From the NCBI RefSeq assembly GCF_029911635.1, contig NZ_JARYTI010000002.1, positions 62,001-126,000 on the forward strand: a DNA stretch of 64,000 bases. The letters are read 5' to 3'. The notes beneath the pieces were generated by a model, which was given only the letters and a program-made list of their open reading frames with translations, was not told where the DNA came from and did not search any database. Below, one piece after another: positions 28,485-37,551 of the stretch (position 1 is the first letter of the stretch; each line of letters opens with the position of its first letter). A program made the position numbers and the translations under genes. This DNA is from Sphingomonas sp. AR_OL41 (GTDB lineage Bacteria; Pseudomonadota; Alphaproteobacteria; Sphingomonadales; Sphingomonadaceae).

Positions 28485-30018
28485 CGAGCGCGAACTGCGC
28501 TTCGGCTTTTCGACCCGCGTCTCGCTCACGCCGCGCATCCTGTTCGTCAACATCTTCGCGCTGGCGCTGCTCGCCTTCGGCTTCTTCTACCTCGATTCAT
28601 ATCGCAGCCGCATCGTCGACAGCCGCGTCGCCCAGGCCGGCCGCGAAGTCCGGCTGATCGCCGAGGCGATCGCCGCCGTGCCCAAGGATCAGCGCGACGC
28701 GCTCGCGCTGCGCCTCGCCCACGATACCGGAACCCGCCTGCGGCTCTATGATGCGGCGGGCACGCTGCTCGGCGATACGAGGGCGCTGGGGCTGCGCAAC
28801 TTCGTGCTGGTCGATCCTGACAAGGAGGACCTCGGGCAGCGCATCGCCCGCTTCCTCGACGCGATGATCGACACCGTCGTCAACGCCGCGCGCGCGCCGC
28901 TCTATCGCGAGCGCAAGGGCGGTCTCGACTGGCCCGACGTACGCACCGCACGCGACACCCACACCGCGCCTGCAACGGTGTGGCGCGCGCCGGATCGCAC
29001 GCCAGTGATCACCGCGGCCGCCGCCCTGCCCGATGGCGGCGTCGTCATGACCACGGTCAATGCGCGCGACATCACCAAGACGGTTCGCGTCGAACGTTAT
29101 CGCCTCGGCGTGGTGTTGGCGGTCACCGCGCTGCTGTCGGTCCTGCTGTCGCTGTTCCTCGCCCGCACGATCGTTCGCCCGATGCGCCAACTGGCGCGCG
29201 CCGCGGTGCGCGTCCGACTCGGTCGCGCGCGCGAGGTGGTGGTACCGCGCTTGCCCGATCGCCGCGACGAGATCGGGCTGCTCGCGCGTGCATTGTCCGA
29301 CATGAGCCTCGCCTTGCGCGCCCGGATCGACGCGATTGAGGCTTTTGCGGCCGATGTGACGCACGAGATGAAGAACCCGCTCGCGTCGCTGCGCTCGGCG
29401 GTCGAGGGGCTGGCAACGGTCAAGCAACCAGATTTACAGGAAAAACTGCTGTCGATCGTACGCGACGACGTTCATCGGCTCGATCGCCTGATCACCGACA
29501 TCGCCGAGGCATCCCGCCTCGACGCGCAGCTGAGCCGCGCCAAATTCGAGCCGGTCGATGTCGGCGCGATGCTCGCCGGGCTTATCTCGTCGCGCGAGGA
29601 GCGCGGCGTCGAGCGTGGCGTACGCCTGCGCTTCGATCGCGCCGACGCGCAGCGCATGGTCGTGCTGGGCGAAGGCGCCCGGCTGGTGCGCGTGTTCGAG
29701 AACCTGATCGAAAACGCCCTGTCCTTCTCGCCCGATGACGGCCTGATTACGATCTCGGCGGTGCGCAGCGGCGATATGCTCGAAATCCGCGTCGAGGACG
29801 AAGGCCCCGGCGTGCCGGAAGAGGCCCGCACCCAGGTGTTCACCCGCTTCCAGTCACTGCGCCCAGAGGGCGAGGCCTTCGGCCAGCACAGCGGTCTCGG
29901 GCTTGCCATCGCCAAGACCATCGTCGAGGGCCACCAGGGCAGCATCGTGGTCGAGGCGCGTCACGACCGGATGCGCGGCGCGCGTTTCGTCGTTCGCTTA
30001 CCGCTGTCGCGTCCATGA
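28453..30018 (+). CDS. chvG: ChvG sensor histidine kinase
   Basis: 521 residues. Membrane segments at ~30-48 ([18 protein letters not shown]) and ~218-240 ([19 protein letters not shown]) bracket a periplasmic sensor region of about 170 residues. HAMP follows, then the dimerisation helix with H304 in [11 protein letters not shown], and the ATPase boxes [22 protein letters not shown] and [11 protein letters not shown]. It phosphorylates ChvI. In rhizobia the periplasmic inhibitor ExoR controls it; no exoR is in this window. It overlaps chvI and hprK. Confidence 0.94.
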   Translation: MAPDTDSPRSDERELRFGFSTRVSLTPRILFVNIFALALLAFGFFYLDSYRSRIVDSRVAQAGREVRLIAEAIAAVPKDQRDALALRLAHDTGTRLRLYDAAGTLLGDTRALGLRNFVLVDPDKEDLGQRIARFLDAMIDTVVNAARAPLYRERKGGLDWPDVRTARDTHTAPATVWRAPDRTPVITAAAALPDGGVVMTTVNARDITKTVRVERYRLGVVLAVTALLSVLLSLFLARTIVRPMRQLARAAVRVRLGRAREVVVPRLPDRRDEIGLLARALSDMSLALRARIDAIEAFAADVTHEMKNPLASLRSAVEGLATVKQPDLQEKLLSIVRDDVHRLDRLITDIAEASRLDAQLSRAKFEPVDVGAMLAGLISSREERGVERGVRLRFDRADAQRMVVLGEGARLVRVFENLIENALSFSPDDGLITISAVRSGDMLEIRVEDEGPGVPEEARTQVFTRFQSLRPEGEAFGQHSGLGLAIAKTIVEGHQGSIVVEARHDRMRGARFVVRLPLSRP

Positions 30019-30440
30019 GCGCGACGCGAATCCACGCGACGACCGTCGCTATCGGCGGGCGCGGGGTGATGATCGTCGGCCCGTCGGGCGCGGGAAAGTC
30101 GGATCTTGCCCTGCGGCTGATCGATCGCGGCGCCGTGCTGGTCAGCGACGATTACACCGAGTGCGCGGCGCGTGACGGCGACTTGATGGCGTCCGCGCCG
30201 CCGACGATCGCCGGCAAGATCGAGGTGCGCGGTCTCGGCATCGTCGATATGCCGCACGCGGGACCGACCGCCGTGGCGATGGTCGTGACGCTCGCTGACA
30301 CCATCGAGCGCATGCCCGAGCGCGGTGCCACCCGCATCGCCGGCGTCGAGCGTTGCCTGATCGCGATCGACGCATTCGAAGCATCGGCACCGATCAAGGT
30401 GGAAATTGCCCTGTCACGACTGGTAGAGGAGCCGAGATGA
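30015..30440 (+). CDS. hprK: HPr kinase/phosphorylase, short alphaproteobacterial form
   Basis: 141 residues, only the C-terminal kinase domain of the ~310-residue Firmicutes enzyme, which is usual in alphaproteobacteria. Walker A GPSGAGKS lies at 22-29 and the HprK signature EVRGLGI at 70-76. It phosphorylates or dephosphorylates a serine on HPr, encoded four genes downstream. ATGA overlaps link it to chvG before and rapZ after, so envelope sensing and the PTS relay are translated as a unit. Confidence 0.94.
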   Translation: MSATRIHATTVAIGGRGVMIVGPSGAGKSDLALRLIDRGAVLVSDDYTECAARDGDLMASAPPTIAGKIEVRGLGIVDMPHAGPTAVAMVVTLADTIERMPERGATRIAGVERCLIAIDAFEASAPIKVEIALSRLVEEPR

Positions 30441-31390
30441 CCAGCGCTCCCAAGGATATCCTCCTCGTCACCGGCATGTCGGGTGCCGGCAAGTCGACCG
30501 TGCTGCGGACGCTCGAGGACCTTGGCTGGGAGGTCGTCGACAATTTGCCGCTGTTGCTGCTCGAACGACTGTTGAGCGCGCCACCCGGCGAAGGCGCCGA
30601 TGGGCCCGACCGCCCGCTCGCGCTGGGCATCGGCGCCGGCACGCGCGATTTCGACGCCGGCCGCATCATCCACCGCGTCAACGCGCTGCGCGAACGATTC
30701 GATATCGGCACGCTGTTCCTCGATTGTGCCGGTGGCGAACTCGAACGGCGCTATTCCGAGACGCGTCGCCGCCATCCGCTCGCGCTCGACCGGCCCGCGT
30801 CGGACGGCATCGCGCGCGAGCGCGAGTTGCTCGCCCCGCTACGCACCTGGGCGAACCGGCTGATCGATACGACAAATCTCGGCGCCAACGAGCTTGCCCA
30901 GCAGATCCGCGCCAATTTTGCCGGCGAGCGATCGGGCGAACCGACCTTGCTGGTCACGTCGTTCGGCTTCGCGCGCGGCCTGCCGCGCGGGGCCGATCTG
31001 GTGTTCGACATGCGCTTCCTGCGCAACCCGCACTGGGTCGAGTCGCTGCGCCCCGGCACCGGACTCGATTCCGACGTCAGCGCCTATATCGCCGACGATC
31101 CCGCCTATGATGAAGCATTGGCGAAGATCGAATCGCTGCTGCTCCTCCTGCTCCCGCGCTACCGGGCGGAAGGAAAATCCTATGTCACCATCGCGTTCGG
31201 CTGTACCGGCGGGAGACATCGCTCGGTCCATGTTACGGAGCGGGTGGCGGCACGGTTGCGCGGCGCCGGATTTTCGCCCACGGTCGCGCACCGCGATCTC
31301 GCGGCAGCCCCCCAGGACTCTTTGGAGGGGGCGCCGCGCGGCCAGTCTGGGGACGGGACGACATTGATAATGAAGGAATCCGGGCAATGA
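30437..31390 (+). CDS. rapZ: RapZ-like RNase adapter / nucleotide-binding protein
   Basis: 317 residues. N-terminal Walker A GMSGAGKST at 13-21 (after MTSAPKDILLVT) and the C-terminal domain with TIAFGCTGGRHRSVHVTERVA are diagnostic. In E. coli RapZ delivers the GlmZ small RNA to RNase E and so tunes glucosamine-6-phosphate synthesis; in alphaproteobacteria its targets are less known. The ATG at 30437 overlaps the hprK stop. The stop overlaps the EIIA start by four bases. Confidence 0.95.
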   Translation: MTSAPKDILLVTGMSGAGKSTVLRTLEDLGWEVVDNLPLLLLERLLSAPPGEGADGPDRPLALGIGAGTRDFDAGRIIHRVNALRERFDIGTLFLDCAGGELERRYSETRRRHPLALDRPASDGIARERELLAPLRTWANRLIDTTNLGANELAQQIRANFAGERSGEPTLLVTSFGFARGLPRGADLVFDMRFLRNPHWVESLRPGTGLDSDVSAYIADDPAYDEALAKIESLLLLLLPRYRAEGKSYVTIAFGCTGGRHRSVHVTERVAARLRGAGFSPTVAHRDLAAAPQDSLEGAPRGQSGDGTTLIMKESGQ

Positions 31391-31794
31391 TCGGCCTTGT
31401 CCTGGTGACGCACGGCCGCCTCGCGGAAGAATTCGTCACGGCGATGGAGCATGTCGTCGGCAAGCAGGAGCGCATCGCGACGATCGCGATCGGCGCCGAT
31501 GACGATATGGAGGCGCGCCGCAAGGATATCGCCGACGCGATCGCCGCAGTCGACGCCGGGCGCGGCGTGATCGTGCTGACCGATCTGTTCGGCGGCACAC
31601 CCTCCAATCTCGCCATCTCGCTGATGGAGCGCGGCCGCGTCGAGGTCATCGCGGGGATCAACCTGCCGATGCTGATCCGGCTCGAATCGGCGCGCAAGTC
31701 GATGAAGGTCGTCGATGCCGTTGCCGCCGCGCGCGAGGCAGGGCGCAAATATATTTCGGTCGCCTCCGAGGTTCTTGGCGAGGCAGCCGCCTGA
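31387..31794 (+). CDS. PTS EIIA component, mannose family
   Basis: 135 residues. LVTHGRLAEEF places the phosphorylated His at residue 9, and DLFGGTPSNLAIS is the second family mark. No EIIB or EIIC transport components are nearby, so this EIIA is probably a signalling endpoint of the phosphorelay rather than a sugar importer. It overlaps both rapZ (ATGA) and HPr (TGATG). Confidence 0.94.
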   Translation: MIGLVLVTHGRLAEEFVTAMEHVVGKQERIATIAIGADDDMEARRKDIADAIAAVDAGRGVIVLTDLFGGTPSNLAISLMERGRVEVIAGINLPMLIRLESARKSMKVVDAVAAAREAGRKYISVASEVLGEAAA

Positions 31795-32066
31795 TGTCGG
31801 TGAGCCGCCGGGTCATGATCGCCAACAAACGCGGCCTCCACGCGCGCGCCAGTGCAAAGTTCGTCACGCTCGCCGCCACCCTGCCGTGCGAGGTCGCCGT
31901 CGAGAAGGATGGCGCCGGCTCGGTGACGGGTACGTCGATCATGGGGCTGATGATGCTCGGCGCGGCGATGGGCGACAGCATCGTCATTTCCGCCGAGGGC
32001 GACGGCGCCGAGACCTCGGTCGCCACTTTGTGCGAACTGGTCGAGGCCAAGTTCGGCGAGGACTGA
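31794..32066 (+). CDS. ptsH: HPr phosphocarrier protein
   Basis: 90 residues. RGLHARASAKF holds His16, the site phosphorylated by EI; S48 in GTSIMGLMML corresponds to Ser46, the HprK site. It carries phosphate to EIIA, encoded directly upstream. The EI gene is not in the window. The start overlaps the EIIA stop by one base. Confidence 0.95.
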   Translation: MSVSRRVMIANKRGLHARASAKFVTLAATLPCEVAVEKDGAGSVTGTSIMGLMMLGAAMGDSIVISAEGDGAETSVATLCELVEAKFGED

Positions 32067-32069
32067 CGC

Positions 32070-32870
32070 TTGCCGCGCGAAATTACCGCCTATTCCAACC
32101 CGCTGATCAAGCGCGTCCGGTCGTTGCGCGAAAAGCGCCACCGGCGCGAGGAAGGGCTGTTCCTCGCCGAGGGGCTGCGCATCCTGACCGAAGCGCGCGA
32201 GGCGGGCCGGTTGCCGGTCTATCTGTTCTTCGCGCGTGAGAGTGCGAACCATCCGCTGGTCCGTGCGCTGGTCGCCGATGTCGAGGCCGCCGGCGGCGAA
32301 ACGATCGAGACCGTCCCCGACATCCTCTCCAAATTGTCCGGCAAGGATAACCCACAGGCGGTCGTCGGCGTGTTCGAGGAGTTCGCCGTCACGCTCGACC
32401 AGATCGATCGCACGCGCTCGCCGATTTGGCTGGTGGCCGAGCGGCTACGCGATCCCGGCAATCTCGGGACGATCCTGCGCACCGGCGATGCGGTCGGTGC
32501 CGGTGGCTTGATCCTGATCGGCGAGTGCGTCGACCCCTTCTCGGTCGAAGCGGTTCGCGCGAGCATGGGCGCACTGTTCACCGTGCCCGTCGTGCAGTCT
32601 GGCTGGGGTGAGTTTCTCGTCTGGCTGCGCAAGGGCCCGGGGCAACTGGTGGGCCTCAGCCTCGATACCGAGCACGACTATCGCGCCGCGCGTTACGTTG
32701 CCCCGACCTTCCTGCTTACCGGCAACGAGGCGCAGGGCATGCCCGATGGCTATGCGGCGGCATGCGACCTACTGGTCAAGATTCCGATGCGCGGCAAGGC
32801 CGACAGCCTCAACGCCGCCGTCGCGACGGCAGTGATGGCCTATGAGGTGCTCGCCCAGACCGGCGGCTGA
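32070..32870 (+). CDS. TrmH/SpoU-family RNA methyltransferase
   Basis: 266 residues from TTG at 32070. The N-terminal substrate-binding part (ITAYSNPLIKRVRSLREKRHRREEGLFLAEGLRIL) is typical of RlmB/TrmH-like enzymes. SPOUT motifs follow: motif 1 RDPGNLGTILRTGDAVGAGGLILI, motif 2 FLLTGNEAQGMPDG and motif 3 KIPMRGKADSLNAAVA, which together form the trefoil knot. It 2'-O-methylates tRNA or rRNA; the target cannot be told. It follows HPr by three bases. Confidence 0.92.
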   Translation: MPREITAYSNPLIKRVRSLREKRHRREEGLFLAEGLRILTEAREAGRLPVYLFFARESANHPLVRALVADVEAAGGETIETVPDILSKLSGKDNPQAVVGVFEEFAVTLDQIDRTRSPIWLVAERLRDPGNLGTILRTGDAVGAGGLILIGECVDPFSVEAVRASMGALFTVPVVQSGWGEFLVWLRKGPGQLVGLSLDTEHDYRAARYVAPTFLLTGNEAQGMPDGYAAACDLLVKIPMRGKADSLNAAVATAVMAYEVLAQTGG

Positions 32871-32953
32871 GGCGGACGCTGGCGCGTGGCTGAACGAGCA
32901 GGTCACGCACGGTTCAGCGTTTGCCGGTTAGCGAAGGTGCCGGGAGATACGCC

Positions 32954-33640
32954 ATGAAACCGATTGTCACGCTTGCCGCCCCAGCCCTGTTGATCGCGAC
33001 CGCCGCCACCGCCCAACCCGCATCGGCGCCGTACCGCGCGTCGGGCAGCGAGCCGAGCTGGACGCTGCGCATCGATCGCGGCCTGATCGCCTTCGCCGCA
33101 CCGCGTGATCGTCTGCGCGTCGTCGCTCCCGCCCCGGTCGCGCGCCCCAGCTTCAACGGCCTGCGCTATGTCACGCCGCGGATCACCGTCGACGTGACCT
33201 ATGCGCGCTGTATCGACCTGCGCACGCGCGAGGCCTATCATGATCGCGTGACGGTGATGGTCGGCCGGCGCAGCTTTAGCGGGTGCGGCGGCGAGAAGCT
33301 GACCCCGACGCTCGCGCTCGCCGGCACGCGTTGGATGATCGCCGCGATCGACGGCCAGCCCGTCCGCTCCACGCGCACCACCGACATCCGCTTCACCGGC
33401 ACGCGCATCGCCGGCAACGCCGGGTGCAACAGCTTTGGCGGCAGCTACAGCCAGGAGCGCAACACGCTCGTCACACGCGGGCTGATCTCGACCAAAATGG
33501 CTTGTCCCGGTGCGGGCATGGCGACGGAGAGCGCCTTCTTTCGCGTGATCGGTTCACCGACAACCATCGGTGAGAGTGTCGACAAAGCGGTGATCCTGAG
33601 CGGCCAGGGCGGCAGCGTCACGCTGCGCCGGGCGGATTAG
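32954..33640 (+). CDS. Exported META-domain protein
   Basis: 228 residues with a signal peptide (MKPIVTLAAPALLIATAATAQPAS). The first domain resembles the heat-resistance-associated META N-region (SGSEPSWTLRIDRGLIAF ... YHDRVTVMVGRRSFSGCGG). The META/HslJ domain starts near residue 128: LAGTRWMIAAIDGQPV, then RIAGNAGCNSFGGSYSQE, and MACPGAGMATESAFF. HslJ-like proteins sit in the envelope and are linked to novobiocin and stress resistance. The ATG at 32954 opens the signal peptide. Confidence 0.87.
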   Translation: MKPIVTLAAPALLIATAATAQPASAPYRASGSEPSWTLRIDRGLIAFAAPRDRLRVVAPAPVARPSFNGLRYVTPRITVDVTYARCIDLRTREAYHDRVTVMVGRRSFSGCGGEKLTPTLALAGTRWMIAAIDGQPVRSTRTTDIRFTGTRIAGNAGCNSFGGSYSQERNTLVTRGLISTKMACPGAGMATESAFFRVIGSPTTIGESVDKAVILSGQGGSVTLRRAD

Positions 33641-33656
33641 CTGCGCCTCGGCGCGT

Positions 33657-33678
33657 GGTCCCGCCATCCGGCGAGACC
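33657..33678 (+). terminator. Hairpin after the META-domain gene
   Basis: GGTCCCGCC (33657-33665) pairs with GGCGAGACC (33670-33678) with one mismatch around loop ATCC, 16 bases after the stop. No T run directly follows, so it is a weak terminator candidate. Confidence 0.35.
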
Positions 33679-33797
33679 AAGCCGCCGAATCCAACCACCG
33701 GCTTCTGTTACGCCCAGTTTTATTCTGATCCGTAGCTTTTTGGGGTCGGTCTGCCAATTAAACCCACATTTTTTTGCTCGCTATCAAGCGGTTATGG

Positions 33798-33935
33798 CTA
33801 CCGCCATGATGGAAATATCAGGAACGCCAACAGGAAGGTTATCAGGGACACGGCACGCCATAACAGAGCGAGAACAGAGGTTCGCGCGGCAAGCATCTTT
33901 CCAACGATAAGAAACAGCGCGCGCGGATGACGCAC
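33798..33935 (-). CDS. Possible 45-residue single-helix membrane peptide
   Basis: A GTG at 33935, preceded by AGGGGG six bases upstream, opens a 45-codon frame ending TAG. The product has a basic N-terminus (VRHPRALFLIVGKM) and one hydrophobic helix (LALLWRAVSLITFLLAFLIF). This would be a plausible small membrane peptide, but such frames arise by chance in GC-moderate DNA. An overlapping 86-codon frame on the same strand lacks protein-like character. No homolog is recognised. Confidence 0.2.
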   Translation of the reverse strand: MRHPRALFLIVGKMLAARTSVLALLWRAVSLITFLLAFLIFPSWR

Positions 33936-34063
33936 GCTGAGCCCCCTGCCCGCAGACGACGAAATATTGAATCACGCGTTCGGGCACAGCGTTAACGTGG
34001 AGGAAGTCTGATCGAGATGCGCGCCGTCCCTCGATCCGGTGCACCGGCTACTTCACACGATGG

Positions 34064-35458
34064 TCACTCCGCCGCTTCGCCGATATCCTCGATCAGCTTG
34101 GGGACGTCGCCATAGCGCGCCAGCGCCTCGACCGGGGGCACCTCCTCGATTTCGCGCGCGCCGGGCTCGATGTTCAGCCCCAGAAACTTGCGCCCACTGC
34201 TCAACACGTTGCGTTCGAAACTTCCAACGAACTTGTTGTAGTTGTTGACCGCGCTCGACAGTCCGCTCCCCATGACACGCAGATGCTGCGCCGAAATGGC
34301 AAGGCGATCGTACAGCTCTTTGCCCAGCTCACCGATCTTGCGCGCTTCCTTGGCCAGCTTCTCCTGCCGCCACACCGCCGACACCGTCCGCGCGATCGCG
34401 ATGAGGTTGGTCGGCGTCGCCAGCAGCACGCGCTTTTCGAAGGCGAAATCCCACAGGGTGGGATCGTGCTCGAGTGCCGCAGACAGGAAATGCTCGCCCG
34501 GCACGAACATGATGACATAATCGGGCGCGTCGGCGAACTGGCTCCAATAGGCCTTGTTGCCCAGCGCGTTGACGTGTGCGCGCATCGCCGTCGCATGCGC
34601 CGCGAGGCCGATCACCCGCTCCGCCTCGTCGACCGCGCCAAAGGCATCCTGATAGGCGTTGAGCGAGACCTTCGCGTCGATCACCAGCGCCCGACCGCCG
34701 GGGACGCGAATGATCGCGTCGGGCCGCAGGCGCCCACCTTCATCGTCGCTGACGCTGACCTCGGTCTGGAAATCTGCATGCTCCGACAGGCCGCAGGTTT
34801 CGAGCACGTTCTTCAACTGCTGCTCGCCCCACCGCCCGCGCGACTTGGGCGCGTTGCGCAGCGAGTTGACCAGCTTGGCTGCCTCGCTGCTGACCTTTTC
34901 CTGGCCGACGCGCATCGCCTCGATCTGGCCCTTCAGCTCACTGAACGCGCCCTTGCGCTCGGCCTCGACCTTGCCGACCGCTTCCTCGTAGCGCAGTAGG
35001 CGATCGCTGACCGGCTGCAGCATCGATTTGAGATTCTGCCCCGACGTCTCTTCCGACTGGCGAAAACGCTCGTCGGCACGCTTGAGGAACACCTCCTGCG
35101 CCTGCCCCAATGCCTTGGCCGACAGCTCGGCGAACTGGCCAGCCATCGCCTCCTTGGCCTCGAGCAATTCCTTTTGTCGCGACTCGAACGCCGAGGCGAG
35201 CGTCTTCAATTCGATATTCTCAAGCCGCGCGATGTCGCGCTCGTCCCGCAGCAAGGCGGCTTCCTCGCGCATCAGCTCCGCACCACGCGCGCGTTCCTCG
35301 GCCGCAGCAAGATCGACGATGGCGCGCTTGAATTCCTCGGTGCGCGCGTCCCGCTCGGCACGGAGCTGCGTCGTACCACGGCTGCCGAGCAGCCACCCGA
35401 TCAGCACCCCACCGACCAGCACCGCCACCACCACCAGTGCCGTCATCATTCCGTCCAT
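34064..35458 (-). CDS. rmuC: RmuC, DNA recombination-limiting protein
   Basis: 464 residues. N-terminal membrane helix ([21 protein letters not shown]), then a long coiled coil (residues ~30-190, rich in Arg/Glu/Ala), then the RmuC nuclease-like domain: [45 protein letters not shown], and [21 protein letters not shown]. RmuC limits inversions at short repeats and is predicted to be a restriction-endonuclease-fold nuclease. A LexA-type box lies 13 bases upstream, suggesting SOS induction. Confidence 0.94.
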   Translation of the reverse strand: MDGMMTALVVVAVLVGGVLIGWLLGSRGTTQLRAERDARTEEFKRAIVDLAAAEERARGAELMREEAALLRDERDIARLENIELKTLASAFESRQKELLEAKEAMAGQFAELSAKALGQAQEVFLKRADERFRQSEETSGQNLKSMLQPVSDRLLRYEEAVGKVEAERKGAFSELKGQIEAMRVGQEKVSSEAAKLVNSLRNAPKSRGRWGEQQLKNVLETCGLSEHADFQTEVSVSDDEGGRLRPDAIIRVPGGRALVIDAKVSLNAYQDAFGAVDEAERVIGLAAHATAMRAHVNALGNKAYWSQFADAPDYVIMFVPGEHFLSAALEHDPTLWDFAFEKRVLLATPTNLIAIARTVSAVWRQEKLAKEARKIGELGKELYDRLAISAQHLRVMGSGLSSAVNNYNKFVGSFERNVLSSGRKFLGLNIEPGAREIEEVPPVEALARYGDVPKLIEDIGEAAE

Positions 35459-35470
35459 TCACGCCTCACA

Positions 35471-35485
35471 GAACATTCGGCGAAC
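35471..35485. promoter_or_regulatory. LexA-type SOS box (GAAC-N7-GAAC)
   Basis: GAAC at 35471-35474 and GAAC at 35482-35485 with seven bases between; read on the minus strand this is GTTC-N7-GTTC, the direct-repeat site recognised by LexA in alphaproteobacteria. It sits 13 bases upstream of rmuC and 70 bases upstream of the divergent fhs, so repression of rmuC is the likely role. Confidence 0.65.
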
Positions 35486-35554
35486 TTTCTAAACCGTACG
35501 CGCCGATTGGCAAAGTGCCTTGCGGTGGACCGTGCCCACGTTACCCTTTGCGGC

Positions 35555-37216
35555 ATGTTGAGCGACATCGAAATCTCGCGCACCGCCACGCTTCAGCCGA
35601 TCAGCGTGATCGCCGGGCGTGCCGGGCTCCCTGCGGAGGCGATCGAACCCTATGGCCGTCACAAGGCCAAGATCGACCTGGCACTGGTGCCGCCGGCGAC
35701 CAGCCAGGGCAAGCTGATCCTGGTGACGGCAATCAACCCGACCCCGGCCGGCGAGGGCAAATCCACCACCTCGGTCGGCCTCGCCGACGCGCTCAACCGT
35801 ATCGGCCGCAAGACCATGCTCGCGCTGCGCGAACCGTCGCTTGGCCCGTGCTTCGGCACCAAGGGTGGCGCGACCGGCGGCGGCTACGCCCAGGTCGTGC
35901 CGATGGAGGACATCAACCTCCACTTCACCGGCGACTTCCACGCCATCACCACGGCTCACAATCTGCTCGCCGCGATGATCGACAATCATGTCCATTGGGG
36001 CAATGCGCTCGACATCGATATGCGCCGCATCGTCTGGCGCCGCGTGCTCGACATGAACGACCGCGCGCTGCGCGACATCGTCCAGTCGCTGGGCGGGCCG
36101 GCCAACGGATATCCGCGCGAATCCGGCTTCGACATCACCGTCGCGTCGGAAGTGATGGCGATCCTCTGCCTCGCCAGCGACATCGCCGATCTGGAGGCGC
36201 GGCTCGGCCGTATCGTCGTTACCTATAGACGCGACCGTCGGCCGGTCACGGCGCGCGATCTCAAGGCGGATGGCGCCATGGCGGTGCTGCTGGCCCAGGC
36301 GATCAAGCCCAATCTCGTCCAGACACTCGAAGGCAACCCGGCGCTGATCCATGGCGGGCCGTTCGCCAATATCGCGCATGGCTGCAACTCGGTGATCGCG
36401 ACGCGGACCGCGCTCGGCCTTGCCGATTATGTCGTGACCGAAGCCGGATTTGGGGCCGATCTCGGGGCGGAGAAGTTCTTCGACATCAAATGCCGCCAGG
36501 CCGGGCTCACGCCGGCAGCGGTGGTGCTTGTCGCGACGGTTCGCGCGCTCAAGATGAACGGCGGAGTCGCCAAAGCGGACCTCGCCCGGCCGGATGATGA
36601 GGCGGTGCGCCGCGGTGGCGTCAACCTGTCCCGCCATATCGAGAATATCCGCCAGTTCGGTCTGCCGGTCGTCGTCGCGATCAACCGCTTCGACGGCGAC
36701 ACCGAAGAGGAGTTCCAGGTCGTCCGGGAGATTGCCGCGGCGCAAGCCACCGAGGCGGTGCTGTGCACACATTGGGCCGATGGCGGTGCCGGCGCGGAAG
36801 CGCTGGCGCGGCATGTCGCCGACCTGTGCGACCATGGCGCACCCCAATTTGCCCCGCTCTACGGTGACGACATGCCGCTGTTCGAGAAGATCAACAGCGT
36901 CGCCACGCGCATCTACCGCGCCGACGCGGCGGTCGCCGAGCCATCAATTCACCGCCAACTCGCACGCTGGGAGGCTGCCGGCTTCGGCCATCTGCCGGTG
37001 TGCATGGCCAAGACGCAGTACAGCTTCTCGTCCGACCCGACAAAACTGGGGGCGCCGACCGGTCACGTCGTCGACGTACGCGAGGTGCGGCTGTCGGCGG
37101 GCGCGGGTTTCGTGGTGGCGATCTGCGGCGAGATCATGACCATGCCCGGCCTGCCCCGCGTCCCCGCCGCGGAGAATATTCGCCTGGTCGACGGGGTTGT
37201 CGAGGGGCTGTTCTGA
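35555..37216 (+). CDS. fhs: Formate-tetrahydrofolate ligase
   Basis: 553 residues. ATP-dependent joining of formate to THF, giving 10-formyl-THF for purines and initiator tRNA formylation. Motifs: [21 protein letters not shown] with the P-loop at ~64-71, [31 protein letters not shown], and [20 protein letters not shown]. The open frame reaches 35174 but would overlap rmuC; the ATG at 35555 ([10 protein letters not shown]) fits the family. Its product feeds purN (10.5 kb) and fmt (38.8 kb), both in this window. Confidence 0.96.
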   Translation: MLSDIEISRTATLQPISVIAGRAGLPAEAIEPYGRHKAKIDLALVPPATSQGKLILVTAINPTPAGEGKSTTSVGLADALNRIGRKTMLALREPSLGPCFGTKGGATGGGYAQVVPMEDINLHFTGDFHAITTAHNLLAAMIDNHVHWGNALDIDMRRIVWRRVLDMNDRALRDIVQSLGGPANGYPRESGFDITVASEVMAILCLASDIADLEARLGRIVVTYRRDRRPVTARDLKADGAMAVLLAQAIKPNLVQTLEGNPALIHGGPFANIAHGCNSVIATRTALGLADYVVTEAGFGADLGAEKFFDIKCRQAGLTPAAVVLVATVRALKMNGGVAKADLARPDDEAVRRGGVNLSRHIENIRQFGLPVVVAINRFDGDTEEEFQVVREIAAAQATEAVLCTHWADGGAGAEALARHVADLCDHGAPQFAPLYGDDMPLFEKINSVATRIYRADAAVAEPSIHRQLARWEAAGFGHLPVCMAKTQYSFSSDPTKLGAPTGHVVDVREVRLSAGAGFVVAICGEIMTMPGLPRVPAAENIRLVDGVVEGLF

Positions 37217-37236
37217 CCGACCCATCACCTGCTTAT

Positions 37237-37266
37237 ACCTGCTTTAGCAGGTTATGATTTTTTTGT
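37237..37266 (+). terminator. Rho-independent terminator after fhs
   Basis: ACCTGC (37237-37242), loop TTTA, GCAGGT (37247-37252), followed by TATGA and seven T. A second ACCTGC copy lies just upstream (37227-37232), allowing an alternative longer pairing. It follows the fhs stop by 20 bases. Confidence 0.7.
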
Positions 37267-37364
37267 TGCGCGAACATATCCGACGCTACTTCATCGATAA
37301 CAAATGATTTGAGTGCTTTGCTAACACATCTTCGCACCGGAGCGAATGCGCGAAGTCCAACTTA

Positions 37365-37424
37365 ACAGGTGGCAAGCAGGTCGGTGAGCAGGGGGTGAGC
37401 AGGCGGCACCCAGCTGCTAGCAGG
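37365..37424. repeat. Helically phased CAGG repeats
   Basis: CAGG occurs at 37366, 37377, 37389, 37400 and 37421: spacings 11, 12, 11 and 21, close to one or two turns of DNA. The middle units share GGTGAGCAGG. The same hexamer AGCAGG recurs in the fhs terminator stem. The arrangement is iteron-like, but no replication or binding gene is next to it. Confidence 0.45.
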
Positions 37425-37522
37425 TGAGCGCTACTATCAACCACGATGAGAAAGAGCGGCGCGACACGCATGGCGTGCCGTCCGCCCTCACCCTCGGGCA
37501 TCGACCGGTAATGTTGAATCGA

Positions 37523-37542
37523 CGCGGGCGCGAAAACCCGCG
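37523..37542 (-). terminator. Hairpin downstream of def
   Basis: CGCGGG (37523-37528) and CCCGCG (37537-37542) around an 8-base loop, nine bases past the def stop on the minus strand. There is no T run, so termination would be weak or factor-dependent. Confidence 0.35.
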
Positions 37543-37551
37543 TTCCGAGCC

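Larger units (their letters stand above)
33641..34063. other. 423-base gap of lower G+C between the META gene and rmuC
   Basis: This stretch is visibly richer in A and T than its neighbours (for example runs of T near 33718-33725 and 33770-33777). It lies between convergent stops, so it is no promoter for either neighbour. It holds one hairpin near its start and one possible 45-residue ORF on the minus strand. I see no tRNA, repeat array or recognisable protein. Confidence 0.6.
37217..37551. other. 335-base gap between convergent fhs and def
   Basis: It holds the fhs terminator, a low-G+C stretch (37265-37340), a cluster of phased CAGG-containing repeats (37365-37424) and a hairpin beside the def stop. 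Both flanking genes end here, so these elements do not belong to their promoters. No convincing protein: one 71-codon frame on the minus strand and a frame running from 37424 into def antisense look random. Confidence 0.6.

Noticed and set aside
33784..34044. 86-codon frame on the minus strand in the META-rmuC gap
   Set aside because: No clear ribosome site, unusual residue mix (many Arg, Ser, Cys) and no hydrophobic core pattern; the smaller overlapping 45-codon frame is slightly better supported.
37365..37424. CRISPR array or plasmid-type replication origin
   Set aside because: Units are about 11 bases, not 24-40 with unique spacers, and no cas, rep or par genes are near.
37286..37501. 71-codon frame on the minus strand in the fhs-def gap
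   Set aside because: It runs through the phased repeats, has no ribosome-binding site I can see, and its sequence does not resemble a protein domain.
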